Shown here: one piece after another, positions 1-8,032 of the stretch
Numbering within the stretch: position 1 is the first letter of the stretch
How the letters are laid out: the number at the start of each line of letters is the position of its first letter
Source of the DNA: Neoroseomonas marina
Lineage (GTDB): Bacteria > Pseudomonadota > Alphaproteobacteria > Acetobacterales > Acetobacteraceae
Reading direction: 5' to 3'
NCBI RefSeq assembly: GCF_012927745.1
Contig: NZ_JABBKX010000006.1
Span: 124,001-188,000 of the forward strand
Length of the DNA: 64,000 nucleotides
Notes under the pieces: model-generated
The model's input: the letters and a program-made list of their open reading frames with translations, nothing else
Told to the model about the DNA's origin: nothing
The model's database searches: none
Program-made: the position numbers and the translations under genes

Positions 1-204
1 CTCGGCCTCGACATCGGCAAGGCGCGCTGCATCGTCGTGAAATCCCGCGGCCATTTCCGCGGTGGCTTCGACGAGTTCTTCCACCACGAACAGATCGTCG
101 AGGTGGATTGCCCCGGCCTTACCTCTCCCGTGCTGTCCCGCTTCCCCTGGAAGGACCTGCCGCGCCCGCTGCTGCCGATCGACCCGGAGGCGCATTGGCC
201 CTGA
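1..204 (+). CDS. M81 family metallopeptidase (MlrC-like), C-terminal end only
   Basis: The window opens inside a reading frame that ends with TGA at 202-204, giving the last 67 residues of a protein. The stretch IVVKSRGHFRGGFDEFF, then VDCPGLTSP and the ending PRPLLPID, match the C-terminal domain of M81 peptidases, the family of the microcystin-degrading protein MlrC. These are probable zinc hydrolases. The catalytic N-terminal part lies outside the window, so intactness cannot be judged. The call rests on this C-terminal signature alone. Confidence 0.75.
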   Translation, partial: LGLDIGKARCIVVKSRGHFRGGFDEFFHHEQIVEVDCPGLTSPVLSRFPWKDLPRPLLPIDPEAHWP

Positions 205-268
205 CCGGGCCTTGCGCCGCGCCCCGCGCCTTGCGAGCGTGGCGACCCTTCCGATCCGGAGACGCATC

Positions 269-727
269 GTGCGCCGCCACCTCCTGGCCCTGACGCTGCT
301 TGCCGCCGCGCCCTTCGAGGCCTCGGCCAACACCGCCTTCTGCGAGGCGCTGAACCAGCTCGTCTCGGCGGCGCAGTCGCGCTTCGACTGGTTGCCGCCC
401 GGCCGTCACCTCATCCCGGGGTCGATCGACGAGCGGCATGGGGTCGTGCAGCGGCCGGACGGGGAGCCGCGCGGCGTGATCGTCGCGGTGATGTATCGCC
501 AGAACGGCCCCGTGCAGGCGAATGTGGTGCGGCAGCGCTTCGACACCCTGCAGCGGGAGGTCGGCGGCTGCCTGCCGAACGCCACCACGCTCGACACCAT
601 GCAGGGCGCTGGCGCGACACTCGCCCGTTGGCTGACCCCCTATGCCGATATCGGCCTGCGGCGCGTCGACGGCGGCGCCGAGGTCCCCGAGACCGTGATC
701 GAACTCTCCGTCGCTTCCCGTTGGTGA
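269..727 (+). CDS. Hypothetical exported protein
   Basis: This encodes 152 residues from a GTG start preceded by GGAG at suitable spacing. The first 20 or so residues (VRRHLLALTLLAAAPFEASA) form a typical Sec signal peptide ending near ASA, so the mature protein is probably periplasmic. Two cysteines, one soon after the cleavage site (TAFCEAL) and one in the middle (GGCLPN), could form a disulfide. I do not recognise a domain. A longer reading frame opens at 62, but that upstream part overlaps the M81 gene and lacks protein-like composition. The gene ends 8 bases before the next start, so the two may be co-transcribed. Confidence 0.6.
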   Translation: MRRHLLALTLLAAAPFEASANTAFCEALNQLVSAAQSRFDWLPPGRHLIPGSIDERHGVVQRPDGEPRGVIVAVMYRQNGPVQANVVRQRFDTLQREVGGCLPNATTLDTMQGAGATLARWLTPYADIGLRRVDGGAEVPETVIELSVASRW

Positions 728-735
728 ACCCACGC

Positions 736-1842
736 ATGACTCTCGACGACCTGCCGACGCCCTCCCTCGTCCTCGACCTGGGTATCCTCAAGCGCAACCT
801 CGGCCACATGGCCGCCGCGGTCGCGCGGCATCCCGGGCTGAAGCTGCGCCCGCACATGAAGACGGCGAAGTCGATCGCGGTCGCCGACCTGGCCGCACCT
901 GGGAAGGGCCCGATCACCGTCAGCACGGTCGCCGAGGCGCGCTACTTCGCCGGCGGCGGCTTCCATGACCAGATCTATGCCGTCGGCATCACGCCGGCGA
1001 AGCTCGACGCCATCGCGGCGCTGAACGCGCAGGGCGCCGACGTGAAGGTCATCACGGACGATGCCGACGTCGCCTCGACCATCGCCGCGCATCCCGGCCC
1101 GCTGCGGGCGCTGATCGAGGTCGATTGCGGCGAGGGCCGCGGCGGCGTGACGCCGGACGGCAACCTGCTGGCCGAGATCGGCGGCCGGCTCGGCGCGCGC
1201 TGCGCCGGGGTGATGACCCATGCCGGGCATTCCTATGCCGAGCGCAGCCAGGCGGGCATGGAGAATGTCGCCGAGGCCGAGCACCGCGGCGCGGTGACCG
1301 CCGCCGACCGCCTGCGCGCCATGGGGGCCAAGGTCGACGTCGTGTCGCTCGGCTCCTCGCCCACCGCGCTGTACGGCAAGGACATGTCGGGCATCACCGA
1401 CGTCCGTGCCGGCGTCTACATGTTCGGCGACCTCTTCCAGGGCCAGATCGGCACCCATGGGATGGGCGACATCGCGGTGACGGTGCTGGCCGCGGTGACC
1501 GGCCGCAAGCCGGACCGCAATGCGGTGCTGGTCGATGCCGGTGCCATCGCGCTGTCCAAGGACCGGTCCACCGAGAAGGCGCCGAAGGATTACGGCTTCG
1601 GCCTGATGCTCGACGCCGACGGCAAGCCCGCCTTCGGCGATGCCATCGTGGCCCGCACCCATCAGGAACATGGCGAGGTCCGCGGCGACGGCCCGCTGCC
1701 CTTCGACCGCCTGCCGATCGGCGCCCTGGTCCGCATCGCGCCGAACCACACCTGCCTGACCGTGGCGGCCCATGACCGCTATTACGTGGTCGACGGCGGG
1801 CGGGAGGTGATCGCCGTGTGGGACCGCGTGAACGGCTGGTGA
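736..1842 (+). CDS. DSD1-family PLP enzyme (D-threonine aldolase / D-serine dehydratase-like)
   Basis: A 368-residue protein with the alanine-racemase-type barrel typical of D-threonine aldolases and eukaryotic-type D-serine dehydratases. The RPHMKTAKS motif near residues 38-46 carries the probable PLP lysine, K42. Near the C-terminus the PNHTC motif provides H338 and C340, which look like the His-x-Cys zinc site of D-serine dehydratase. The expected activity is cleavage or deamination of D-beta-hydroxy amino acids in the cytoplasm. The ATG at 736 was chosen because the longer upstream frame is arginine-rich and overlaps the preceding gene. The exact substrate is not visible from sequence. 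Confidence 0.85.
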   Translation: MTLDDLPTPSLVLDLGILKRNLGHMAAAVARHPGLKLRPHMKTAKSIAVADLAAPGKGPITVSTVAEARYFAGGGFHDQIYAVGITPAKLDAIAALNAQGADVKVITDDADVASTIAAHPGPLRALIEVDCGEGRGGVTPDGNLLAEIGGRLGARCAGVMTHAGHSYAERSQAGMENVAEAEHRGAVTAADRLRAMGAKVDVVSLGSSPTALYGKDMSGITDVRAGVYMFGDLFQGQIGTHGMGDIAVTVLAAVTGRKPDRNAVLVDAGAIALSKDRSTEKAPKDYGFGLMLDADGKPAFGDAIVARTHQEHGEVRGDGPLPFDRLPIGALVRIAPNHTCLTVAAHDRYYVVDGGREVIAVWDRVNGW

Positions 1843-1920
1843 CAGCCGGCCGCCGGGCAACGATGCGTTAACCTCCTGCGCGTCAGGGTGGGTCGAGCAG
1901 AACGCGACGGGAGTCTCGCC

Positions 1921-2193
1921 ATGCCGATCCGCATCGGAACCTTTGCCCTGGCGGCCGCCGCGATGGCGGCGGCCGTCTTCGACCTGACGGGGAGCCTCCT
2001 GGCCGCCATCGCGGCGGCGGCCATTCCCTTCGCGCTCGGCGCCACGAACATCATGCCCTTCGCCGGCTGGGCCGTGCCGGTGGTATTCGTGGCCTGGGCC
2101 GTGACCGCCCGGACCCTGGCACCACCGGCCAATGCCGCTGCGCCGTCGCCTGACCGCGCCGTTCTCGCCGCCGCGCCGCCGGCCGCGGACTGA
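1921..2193 (+). CDS. Small hypothetical membrane protein
   Basis: A 90-residue protein rich in alanine, with two or three hydrophobic stretches: about residues 5-20, 25-40 and 45-65. It is probably a small inner-membrane protein. A purine-rich GACGGGAG sequence precedes the ATG at 1921, which favours this start over one 33 bases upstream. The C-terminal 25 residues are Ala/Pro-rich and probably cytoplasmic or disordered. No family is recognised. It lies between a PLP enzyme and ispH, with no evident functional link. Confidence 0.55.
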   Translation: MPIRIGTFALAAAAMAAAVFDLTGSLLAAIAAAAIPFALGATNIMPFAGWAVPVVFVAWAVTARTLAPPANAAAPSPDRAVLAAAPPAAD

Positions 2194-2271
2194 TCCGCAC
2201 GTACCGGCGCTTGCATTCCGGCAAACCGACCCAATTCCTGATGCAAGGAAACAGTCGGGAGCCTGTCCGGG

Positions 2272-3198
2272 ATGCGGGTCGTCTTGGCGCAGCCGCGCGG
2301 ATTCTGCGCGGGCGTGGTGCGTGCGGTGGATATCGTCGAGCGCGCGCTCGCGACCTTCGGTTCACCCGTCTATGTCCGGCATGAGATCGTCCACAACGCG
2401 CATGTCGTGGCCGATCTCAAGGCCCGCGGCGCCGTCTTCGTGCGCGAGGTGGACGAGATCCCGGAGGGCGCCGTCGCCGTATTCTCCGCCCATGGCGTGG
2501 CGCGGCAGGTGGAACGCGCCGCGGCCGCCCGCGGCCTGGACGTGCTCGATGCCACCTGTCCCCTCGTGACCCGGGTGCACAATGACGGCCGCCGCTACGC
2601 CGCCCAAGGCCGCGCCGTCATCCTCGTCGGCCATGCGGGCCACCCCGAGGTGATCGGTACCCTCGGCCAGATCGAGGGCGAGGTGCATCTGGTCGCCACG
2701 GCCGATGACGTGGCCGCCCTGCCGATCCCGCCCGACCGGCCCGTCGCCTATGTCACCCAGACCACCCTGTCGGTCGATGAGACCCGCGGCGTCATCGCCG
2801 CCATCGCGGCGCGCTTCCGCGACGTCGCGGGCCCCGACACCCGCGGCATCTGCTACGCGACCCAGAACCGACAGACCGCGGTGCGGGACCTCGCGCGCCT
2901 CGCGGACCTCGTTCTGGTCATCGGATCCGCCAATTCGTCGAATTCCAACCGGCTGCGGGAGATCGCCGCGGAATGCGGCGTATGCGCCCACCTGATCCCG
3001 GATGCCGACGCGCTGGACCCGGCCTGGCTCGAGGGGGTGCGGGTGGTGGGGGTGACGGCCGGCGCCTCGGCGCCCGAACGGCTGGTCGCAGCGCTGGTCG
3101 CGCGCCTGCGCAGCCTGGGTGCCACCTCGGTCGAACCGCTGCCCGGTCCCGTCGAGGACGTCGCCTTCCGCCTGCCGCCGCGCCTCGCCGCGGCCTGA
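2272..3198 (+). CDS. ispH: 4-hydroxy-3-methylbut-2-enyl diphosphate reductase IspH
   Basis: IspH performs the last step of the non-mevalonate (MEP) isoprenoid pathway, reducing HMBPP to IPP and DMAPP with a 4Fe-4S cluster. The 308-residue length is normal. The three cluster cysteines are visible: C12 in [10 protein letters not shown]96 in DATCPLVT and C194 in CYATQNRQ. The substrate-binding TQNRQ and SSNSNRL motifs follow the third cysteine. It stands alone here, convergent with the DUF4010 gene whose stop lies 7 bases away. Identification is secure. Confidence 0.96.
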   Translation: MRVVLAQPRGFCAGVVRAVDIVERALATFGSPVYVRHEIVHNAHVVADLKARGAVFVREVDEIPEGAVAVFSAHGVARQVERAAAARGLDVLDATCPLVTRVHNDGRRYAAQGRAVILVGHAGHPEVIGTLGQIEGEVHLVATADDVAALPIPPDRPVAYVTQTTLSVDETRGVIAAIAARFRDVAGPDTRGICYATQNRQTAVRDLARLADLVLVIGSANSSNSNRLREIAAECGVCAHLIPDADALDPAWLEGVRVVGVTAGASAPERLVAALVARLRSLGATSVEPLPGPVEDVAFRLPPRLAAA

Positions 3199-3204
3199 GG
3201 CCGA

Positions 3205-4470
3205 TCAGCCGGCGGTGATGAACAGGGCCGCTGCTCCGGCGGCGAGGCCCGCGGCCGATCCCAGACCGAAGATCCGCCCGAAGCGCGCGTCGCCAAGCGT
3301 GACGCCGTAGACCGCCTTGGCGACGATGTTGCTCGCCACCGCCACCGCGACGGCCTGCGCCGCCAGTGCCGTCGTGATGGTCCCCGGTGCCAGCAGCGGC
3401 ACGGACAGGGTGATGGCGTCCACGTCGGTCAGGCCCGTCACCGCCGCGATCACGATCACCGCGGCCTCGCCCAGTCGTTCCGAGCCGAACTTCGCCAGGG
3501 CACCGACGCCCGCCAGCAACAGCGCCATGCGGAGCACGGCCCCGATCTCGAAGGGATTGCCCGGGGGCGTCGCCGGATCCGACGCGGGCGTCCGGCGCCG
3601 CATCAGAACGGCGGCCACCAGCCCCATCGCGACCGCGGCCGCCAGCAGCGCGGGCCACAGCAAGAGCGCCGTGTCGGGCGCCACCAGGAAGGCCAGCACC
3701 GCGGTCCGCAGGCACGAAACGACGCCCGCCACCAGCGCGCCGGCCGCCAGGGCGCCCGCCGCACCGCCCTTCGCCGAGGACGCCGCATTGGACAGCGTCA
3801 CGGCGGTGGACGACACCAGCCCGCCCGCCGCGCCCGCGAGCAGCAGCCCGGTCCCTTCGCCGCCGAGCTTGATGCCGAGGTAGCCGAGGAAGGAGATCCC
3901 CGCGAGCAGGATGGCGAGCGTCCAGACCTTGTGCGGATTCACCCCGGCCAGCCAGGGGATCGGCACGTCCGGCACCAGCGGCAGCGCCACCAGGGTCATG
4001 GACAGCAGAAGGATCGCCGAGCGGAGCTCCACCCAGGTAATGCGCGCCATCAGCCCGTGCAGGCTGTCCCGCGCCGCCAGCACGGCCGTCATCGCGACCG
4101 CCGCCGCGCCGGCCGCCTCCGCGTCCCCCGACATGGCCAGTGCGCCCAGCGCATAGGTCGCCACCGCTGCGACGAGGCCGGTGGCGCTGTAGCGGTTCTC
4201 GGCCTGCGCTTCCCGCAGCGCGAAGGGGATCAGCGCCGCCATCAGCGCGAGGAGGCCGGCGCCGAGCAGCACCGCCGCGCCCAGCTGGCCCAGCGGGCTG
4301 GCCAGCGCCGCCACGATCCCGCCCGACAATCCGACCAGGGCGAACGTACGCACGCCTGCGGTCCGCTTGCCGGCCGCTTCGTCGCGTTCCCGCCAGTGCC
4401 GCTCGGCGCCCACCAGCAGCCCGATGGCCAGGGCGACCGCCAGGCGGCGGATCAGGTCGTCACCATGCAT
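3205..4470 (-). CDS. MgtC/SapB-related DUF4010 membrane protein
   Basis: A 421-residue polytopic protein. The N-terminus (IRRLAVALAIGLLVGAERHW, then RTFALVGLSGG) matches the MgtC/SapB fold, where the arginine-rich turn after GAER is characteristic. The remaining two thirds form the DUF4010 membrane region with roughly ten further helices. The function is not settled: MgtC relatives are linked to magnesium limitation and ATP-synthase regulation in other bacteria, but DUF4010 fusions are largely uncharacterised. The gene starts 80 bases from the divergent moeB-like gene, so the two share a short promoter region. Confidence 0.8.
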   Translation of the reverse strand: MHGDDLIRRLAVALAIGLLVGAERHWRERDEAAGKRTAGVRTFALVGLSGGIVAALASPLGQLGAAVLLGAGLLALMAALIPFALREAQAENRYSATGLVAAVATYALGALAMSGDAEAAGAAAVAMTAVLAARDSLHGLMARITWVELRSAILLLSMTLVALPLVPDVPIPWLAGVNPHKVWTLAILLAGISFLGYLGIKLGGEGTGLLLAGAAGGLVSSTAVTLSNAASSAKGGAAGALAAGALVAGVVSCLRTAVLAFLVAPDTALLLWPALLAAAVAMGLVAAVLMRRRTPASDPATPPGNPFEIGAVLRMALLLAGVGALAKFGSERLGEAAVIVIAAVTGLTDVDAITLSVPLLAPGTITTALAAQAVAVAVASNIVAKAVYGVTLGDARFGRIFGLGSAAGLAAGAAALFITAG

Positions 4471-4550
4471 GGCGGCATTTCGCGCGGCGCGGCCGCCGGC
4501 CGCAAGGCCGCGGGTTGCGCCGGACGGTCCGGCGCGCCCATATCGGGGCC

Positions 4551-5372
4551 ATGGACCTCGACTTCACCACGGCGGAACTGCACCGCTATTCGCGCCACAT
4601 CCTGCTCGAGGAGGTGGGCGCGATCGGCCAGGCGAAGCTGCGCGCGGCGCGCGTGCTGGTGGTCGGGGCCGGCGGGCTGGGCTCGCCCCTCTCGCTGTAC
4701 CTTGCCGCCGCCGGTGTGGGCACGATCGGCCTGATCGACCACGACGTGCTCGAATTGTCGAACCTCCAGCGCCAGGTCGCGCACACCACCGCGCGCATCG
4801 GCCGCAACAAGGCCGAAAGCGCCGCGGAGACGCTCGCGGCGCTCAATCCCGGCACGCGCGTCGAGGTCCATGCGCGGCGGATGGACGTCGCGGCGGCGCT
4901 CGACCTGATCCCCCGCTACGACATCGTCTGCGACGGCACCGACAATTTCGCGACGCGCTTCCTGCTCGGCGATGCCTGCCACCTGCTGCAGCGCCCGCTG
5001 GTCAGCGCTGCGGTGCTGCGCTTCGAGGGCCAGCTGTCGGTTTTCGCCGGCTATGACGGCATGCACCCCTGTCATCGCTGCCTGCACCCGGAACCGCCGC
5101 CCCCCGGTCTGGTGCCCACCTGTTCCGAGGCGGGGGTGCTCGGGGCGGTGACCGGCGTGATGGGCACGCTGCAGGCGGCCGAGGTGCTGAAGCTCATCAT
5201 GGGCATCGGCGACCCGTTGAAGGGGCGCCTGCTGCTGTGGGACGCGCTCGATGCGCGCTTCCGCACGGTGCGGCTCAAGCGTGATCCGGGCTGCGCGCTG
5301 TGCGGAGACCAGCCCGCGATCACCGACCTGGCCGCCCATCTGGAGCCTGCCGCGCCGGTCTGCGCCATCTGA
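4551..5372 (+). CDS. moeB: MoeB/ThiF-family adenylyltransferase
   Basis: A 273-residue E1-like enzyme that adenylates the C-terminal glycine of a small sulfur-carrier protein such as MoaD or ThiS, in molybdopterin or thiamin synthesis. Visible features are the nucleotide loop GAGGLG (residues 39-44), D63 that reads the ribose, DGTDNF (128-133), and a structural zinc site made by C174-x-x-C177 and C248-x-x-C251. The CSEAGVLG motif at 191 is also typical. There is no C-terminal rhodanese domain. No moaD or thiS is seen nearby, so moeB rather than thiF is the more common annotation but not certain. Confidence 0.85.
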   Translation: MDLDFTTAELHRYSRHILLEEVGAIGQAKLRAARVLVVGAGGLGSPLSLYLAAAGVGTIGLIDHDVLELSNLQRQVAHTTARIGRNKAESAAETLAALNPGTRVEVHARRMDVAAALDLIPRYDIVCDGTDNFATRFLLGDACHLLQRPLVSAAVLRFEGQLSVFAGYDGMHPCHRCLHPEPPPPGLVPTCSEAGVLGAVTGVMGTLQAAEVLKLIMGIGDPLKGRLLLWDALDARFRTVRLKRDPGCALCGDQPAITDLAAHLEPAAPVCAI

Positions 5373-5520
5373 TCGGGACCAGGGCGCGGAATGGCGTCCC
5401 CGGCGGGCACGACCCGCGCCCGCGTCGGGGCGGAGGCGGGGCCGCCTCGGGGTGGCGTCGCCAGGGCCCGTTCGCCGCAGGCCGGGAGCGCCGGCGCGGC
5501 ATGTGTTGGGGGGGTGAAGA

Positions 5521-5892
5521 GTGACGCGGCTCGGGATCCTGCTGGAAGCTGGCACGCATGAAAGGGCGCATTACGCCCTGGTTGTCGCCGCCGGCGCCGC
5601 CGCGCTCGGGCGCGAGGCGACGCTGTTCGTGACCAACGCCGGCTGCGCCTTGCTGCTGGATCCGACGCCGCTGCTCGACGACCCCCGCGAAGCCCGGATC
5701 GTCGCCCGCGGCGTGGCCGGGATCGCGACGCTGTTGCCGGCCTGCGCCGAACTCGGCGTGCGGCTGATCGCCTGCGAGGCGGGGCTGAAGGCGGAAGGAC
5801 TCGCCGCCCGGACGCTGGCCCCCGGCGTCGAGGTGGCGGGGATCGCCACCTTCCTGGCCGCGGTCGGCGATGGGCAGATCGTTGCGCTGTAG
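5521..5892 (+). CDS. DsrE-like family protein
   Basis: A 123-residue protein starting at GTG. It resembles the DsrE/DsrF/DsrH-like fold seen in sulfur-relay and peroxiredoxin-like small proteins: GILLEAGTHERAHYALVVAAGAAALG, then TLFVTNAGCALLL, then LACEAGL-type segments around C81. The central cysteine (about residue 40, NAGC) and the CEAG cysteine are candidates for persulfide handling. It follows the MoeB-like enzyme by about 150 bases on the same strand, which fits a role in sulfur transfer, but that link is inference. No partner subunits of a DsrEFH complex are present. Confidence 0.6.
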   Translation: MTRLGILLEAGTHERAHYALVVAAGAAALGREATLFVTNAGCALLLDPTPLLDDPREARIVARGVAGIATLLPACAELGVRLIACEAGLKAEGLAARTLAPGVEVAGIATFLAAVGDGQIVAL

Positions 5893-5936
5893 CGCGCTTG
5901 CTTGACCGGGTGGGGGGCGGGGGGAGAGACAGGGGC

Positions 5937-6821
5937 ATGACAACGGCCCTGCGCTCCGGATTCGTGATGCTGGCGCTGCTTGGCGCCACGCCTGCGCTGG
6001 CACAGTCCAGCCTCGGCGGGGCGGGAAGCCTGCCGCCGCCGCAGCGGCCGGGCGGCGCGCCTGCACCGAGCACGACGCCCCCGGCCACCGCCCCCGCCAC
6101 GCCGCCGCGGCAGGCGACGCCCGCGCCCGCGCCTCCGAGCCGGCCGCAGGCCCAGCAGCGGCCGAACCCGGCGCGTCCGCAGGCCGCCGCGCCTGTGGTG
6201 CGTCCGCCCTCGCGGCCCGACGCCCGCCCGCCAGGCGGCACCTCGGCGGCACGCCAGGGCACCACGTCGCGCCGCGCCGGGGCTGCCGCGGGCGCCGCCG
6301 GTGCGGCGGCCGGCGCCGCGGCCGCCCCGCGCCCCGCCGAACCCGCGCCGGTGGCGCCGCCGCCGGAACCGCAGCAGTCCATCGGCTCGGTCACCAACCT
6401 GCCGCTGCCCCGCTTCGCCGCGCTGCGGTCCGACGAGGTGAACCTGCGGACCGGCCCGGGCACGCGATTCCCCATCGAATGGACCTATCAGCGCCGTGAG
6501 CTGCCCGTGGAGATCACCCGCGAATTCGAGCTCTGGCGCCGCATCCGCGATCCGGAGGGCACCGAGGGCTGGGTCCACCAGTCGACCCTGATGGGCCGGC
6601 GCAGCGCCATCGTGCGCGGTGCGCCGAACGCCGAGGTCGTCCTCCGTCGCCGGCCCGAGGAGACGGCCAACCCCGTGGCGCGCCTGCGTCCCGGCGTGAT
6701 CGTCCGGCTCCGCCAGTGCGAGGCGCACAACGCGTGGTGCGAGGCGCAGGTCGGCGACCATCGTGGCTATGTCCGCCGCACCGATGTGTGGGGCGTGCTG
6801 CCGGATGAGGAAGTGAAGTAG
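5937..6821 (+). CDS. Exported SH3-domain protein with Pro/Ala-rich linker
   Basis: A 294-residue protein with a Sec signal peptide (ending near PALAQ, residue 22), then a low-complexity Pro/Ala/Arg-rich segment to about residue 145. The C-terminal part (about 155-290) is a bacterial SH3-like module of the SH3_4 type: RSDEVNLRTGPGTRFPIEW, then WRRIRDPEGTEGWVHQSTL. It probably contains two copies, since a second module ends with HRGYVRRTDVWG. Such domains usually bind cell-wall peptides, so a periplasmic wall-associated role is likely. The ATG at 5937 directly precedes the signal peptide. The low-complexity linker is unusually long. Confidence 0.75.
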   Translation: MTTALRSGFVMLALLGATPALAQSSLGGAGSLPPPQRPGGAPAPSTTPPATAPATPPRQATPAPAPPSRPQAQQRPNPARPQAAAPVVRPPSRPDARPPGGTSAARQGTTSRRAGAAAGAAGAAAGAAAAPRPAEPAPVAPPPEPQQSIGSVTNLPLPRFAALRSDEVNLRTGPGTRFPIEWTYQRRELPVEITREFELWRRIRDPEGTEGWVHQSTLMGRRSAIVRGAPNAEVVLRRRPEETANPVARLRPGVIVRLRQCEAHNAWCEAQVGDHRGYVRRTDVWGVLPDEEVK

Positions 6822-6864
6822 CACCGCTTGCCGGGCCGGCGCCGGCCGGCCTAGCCTCGCGTCC

Positions 6865-7158
6865 ATGTCGGACGACACTCCCATCCCGGCGACCCACGAT
6901 ATCGGTGGCCTCGCCCGCTTCCATTGCACGCCCGTCGAGCATGACGAGGTTCCGCCCGATGGCTTCGGCCGCAAGGTCGATGCGCTGCGCCAGGTCCTCG
7001 CGCAGAAGGGGCTGATGACCGTGGACGAACTCCGCCGCGGCATCGAGAGCATCCCCGAGCCGGAGTATTTCGCCCTCGGCTACTACGAGCGCTGGCTGCG
7101 CTCGATCACCGCGCTGATGATCGAGAAGGGCCATGTCCAGAAGGACGTGATGGAATGA
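6865..7158 (+). CDS. Nitrile hydratase beta-subunit N-terminal half (ScnB-like)
   Basis: A 97-residue protein matching the N-terminal half of nitrile hydratase beta subunits: HDIGGLARF near the start and FALGYYERWLRSITALM near residue 75. In thiocyanate hydrolase and toyocamycin nitrile hydratase this half is a separate polypeptide. The next two genes supply the other half of beta and the metal-binding alpha subunit, joined by ATGA-type overlaps, so the three form an operon and probably one enzyme complex. An alternative is that this protein acts as a cobalt-loading activator, because those are homologous to this half. No separate activator gene is visible. Confidence 0.8.
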   Translation: MSDDTPIPATHDIGGLARFHCTPVEHDEVPPDGFGRKVDALRQVLAQKGLMTVDELRRGIESIPEPEYFALGYYERWLRSITALMIEKGHVQKDVME

Positions 7159-7448
7159 GCGACGCGCCCCGCTTCGCCCCCGGCGCGGCCGTGCGCGTGA
7201 AGGACGACTGGCCCGAGCGCCGCGGCCCCTGCCACATCCGCACGCCGCACTACATCCGCGGCCGCCGGGGGACGATCGTGCGTCCCCTCGGCGCTTTCGC
7301 GAACCCCGAGGACCTTGCCTTCGCCCGACCCGCGCCGAAGCGCACGCTCTATCACGTGCTCTTCGAGCAGGAGCCGATCTGGCACGAGGGCAAGCCGGCC
7401 GACACCATCATGGTCGAGGTCTTCGAACACTGGTTGGAGGAAGCCTGA
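7155..7448 (+). CDS. Nitrile hydratase beta-subunit C-terminal half (ScnA-like)
   Basis: A 97-residue protein that starts within the stop codon of the previous gene (ATGA overlap). RFAPGAAVRVKDDWPERRGP, then HIRTPHYIRGRRGTIVR, is the SH3-like barrel of the nitrile hydratase beta subunit. In fused beta subunits it is the C-terminal half, and in thiocyanate hydrolase it is a separate subunit. The TPHYIRGRRG segment contains the arginine thought to contact the oxidised metal-ligand cysteines. Together with its neighbours it suggests hydration of a nitrile, thiocyanate or related C-N triple bond substrate. Confidence 0.82.
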   Translation: MSDAPRFAPGAAVRVKDDWPERRGPCHIRTPHYIRGRRGTIVRPLGAFANPEDLAFARPAPKRTLYHVLFEQEPIWHEGKPADTIMVEVFEHWLEEA

Positions 7449-8032
7449 TGGCCGCCCCCCCGCGCCCCGACAGCCTCGCGTTGCTCGACCGCCTGATGGC
7501 GGCGCTCGAGGCCAAGGGCATCGTCACCGAGGCCGAGATCGCCGAGCGCCAGGCCAATACCGACAAGGCCAGCCCCGAGACCGGCGCGCGCATGGTCGCC
7601 AAGGCCTGGACCGACCCGGCCTATCGCCAGTTGCTGCTGACCGACGGCAAGGCGGCGGCCGAGGCGATGGGCGTGTCGATGGCCGGCGCGCCGCCGCTCG
7701 GCGTGCTCGAGAATACGCCGACGCGGCATCACCTGGTCGTCTGCACCCTGTGCTCCTGCTACCCGCGCGCGGTGCTGGGCTACCCGCCGAACTGGTACAA
7801 ATCCTTCGCCTACCGGTCGCGGGCGGTGCGCGAACCGCGCGCGGTCCTGGCCGAATGGGGCCTGAACCTGCCGGACAGCGTCGAGGTCCGCGTCGTCGAC
7901 AGCACCGCCGACTATCGCTGGATGGTGCTGCCGATGCGCCCCGCGGGGACGGAAGGCTGGGACGAGGCGCGGCTCGCGAGCCTCGTCACCCGCGACGCCC
8001 TGGTCGGCGTCGCGGTCGCGAAGCCGGCCTGA
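7448..8032 (+). CDS. Nitrile hydratase alpha-subunit-like protein, cobalt type (ScnC-like)
   Basis: A 194-residue alpha-type subunit. The metal-binding motif VCTLCSC lies at residues 98-104, with ligands C99, C102 and C104. Threonine after the first cysteine is the hallmark of the cobalt type, while iron enzymes have serine there. PPNWYKSFAYRSRAVREPR follows, as in the family, and VRVVDSTADYRWMVLPMRP is the conserved C-terminal core. The ATG overlaps the preceding stop (TGATG). C102 and C104 would be oxidised to sulfinate and sulfenate in the active enzyme. The substrate cannot be deduced from sequence. Confidence 0.88.
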   Translation: MAAPPRPDSLALLDRLMAALEAKGIVTEAEIAERQANTDKASPETGARMVAKAWTDPAYRQLLLTDGKAAAEAMGVSMAGAPPLGVLENTPTRHHLVVCTLCSCYPRAVLGYPPNWYKSFAYRSRAVREPRAVLAEWGLNLPDSVEVRVVDSTADYRWMVLPMRPAGTEGWDEARLASLVTRDALVGVAVAKPA

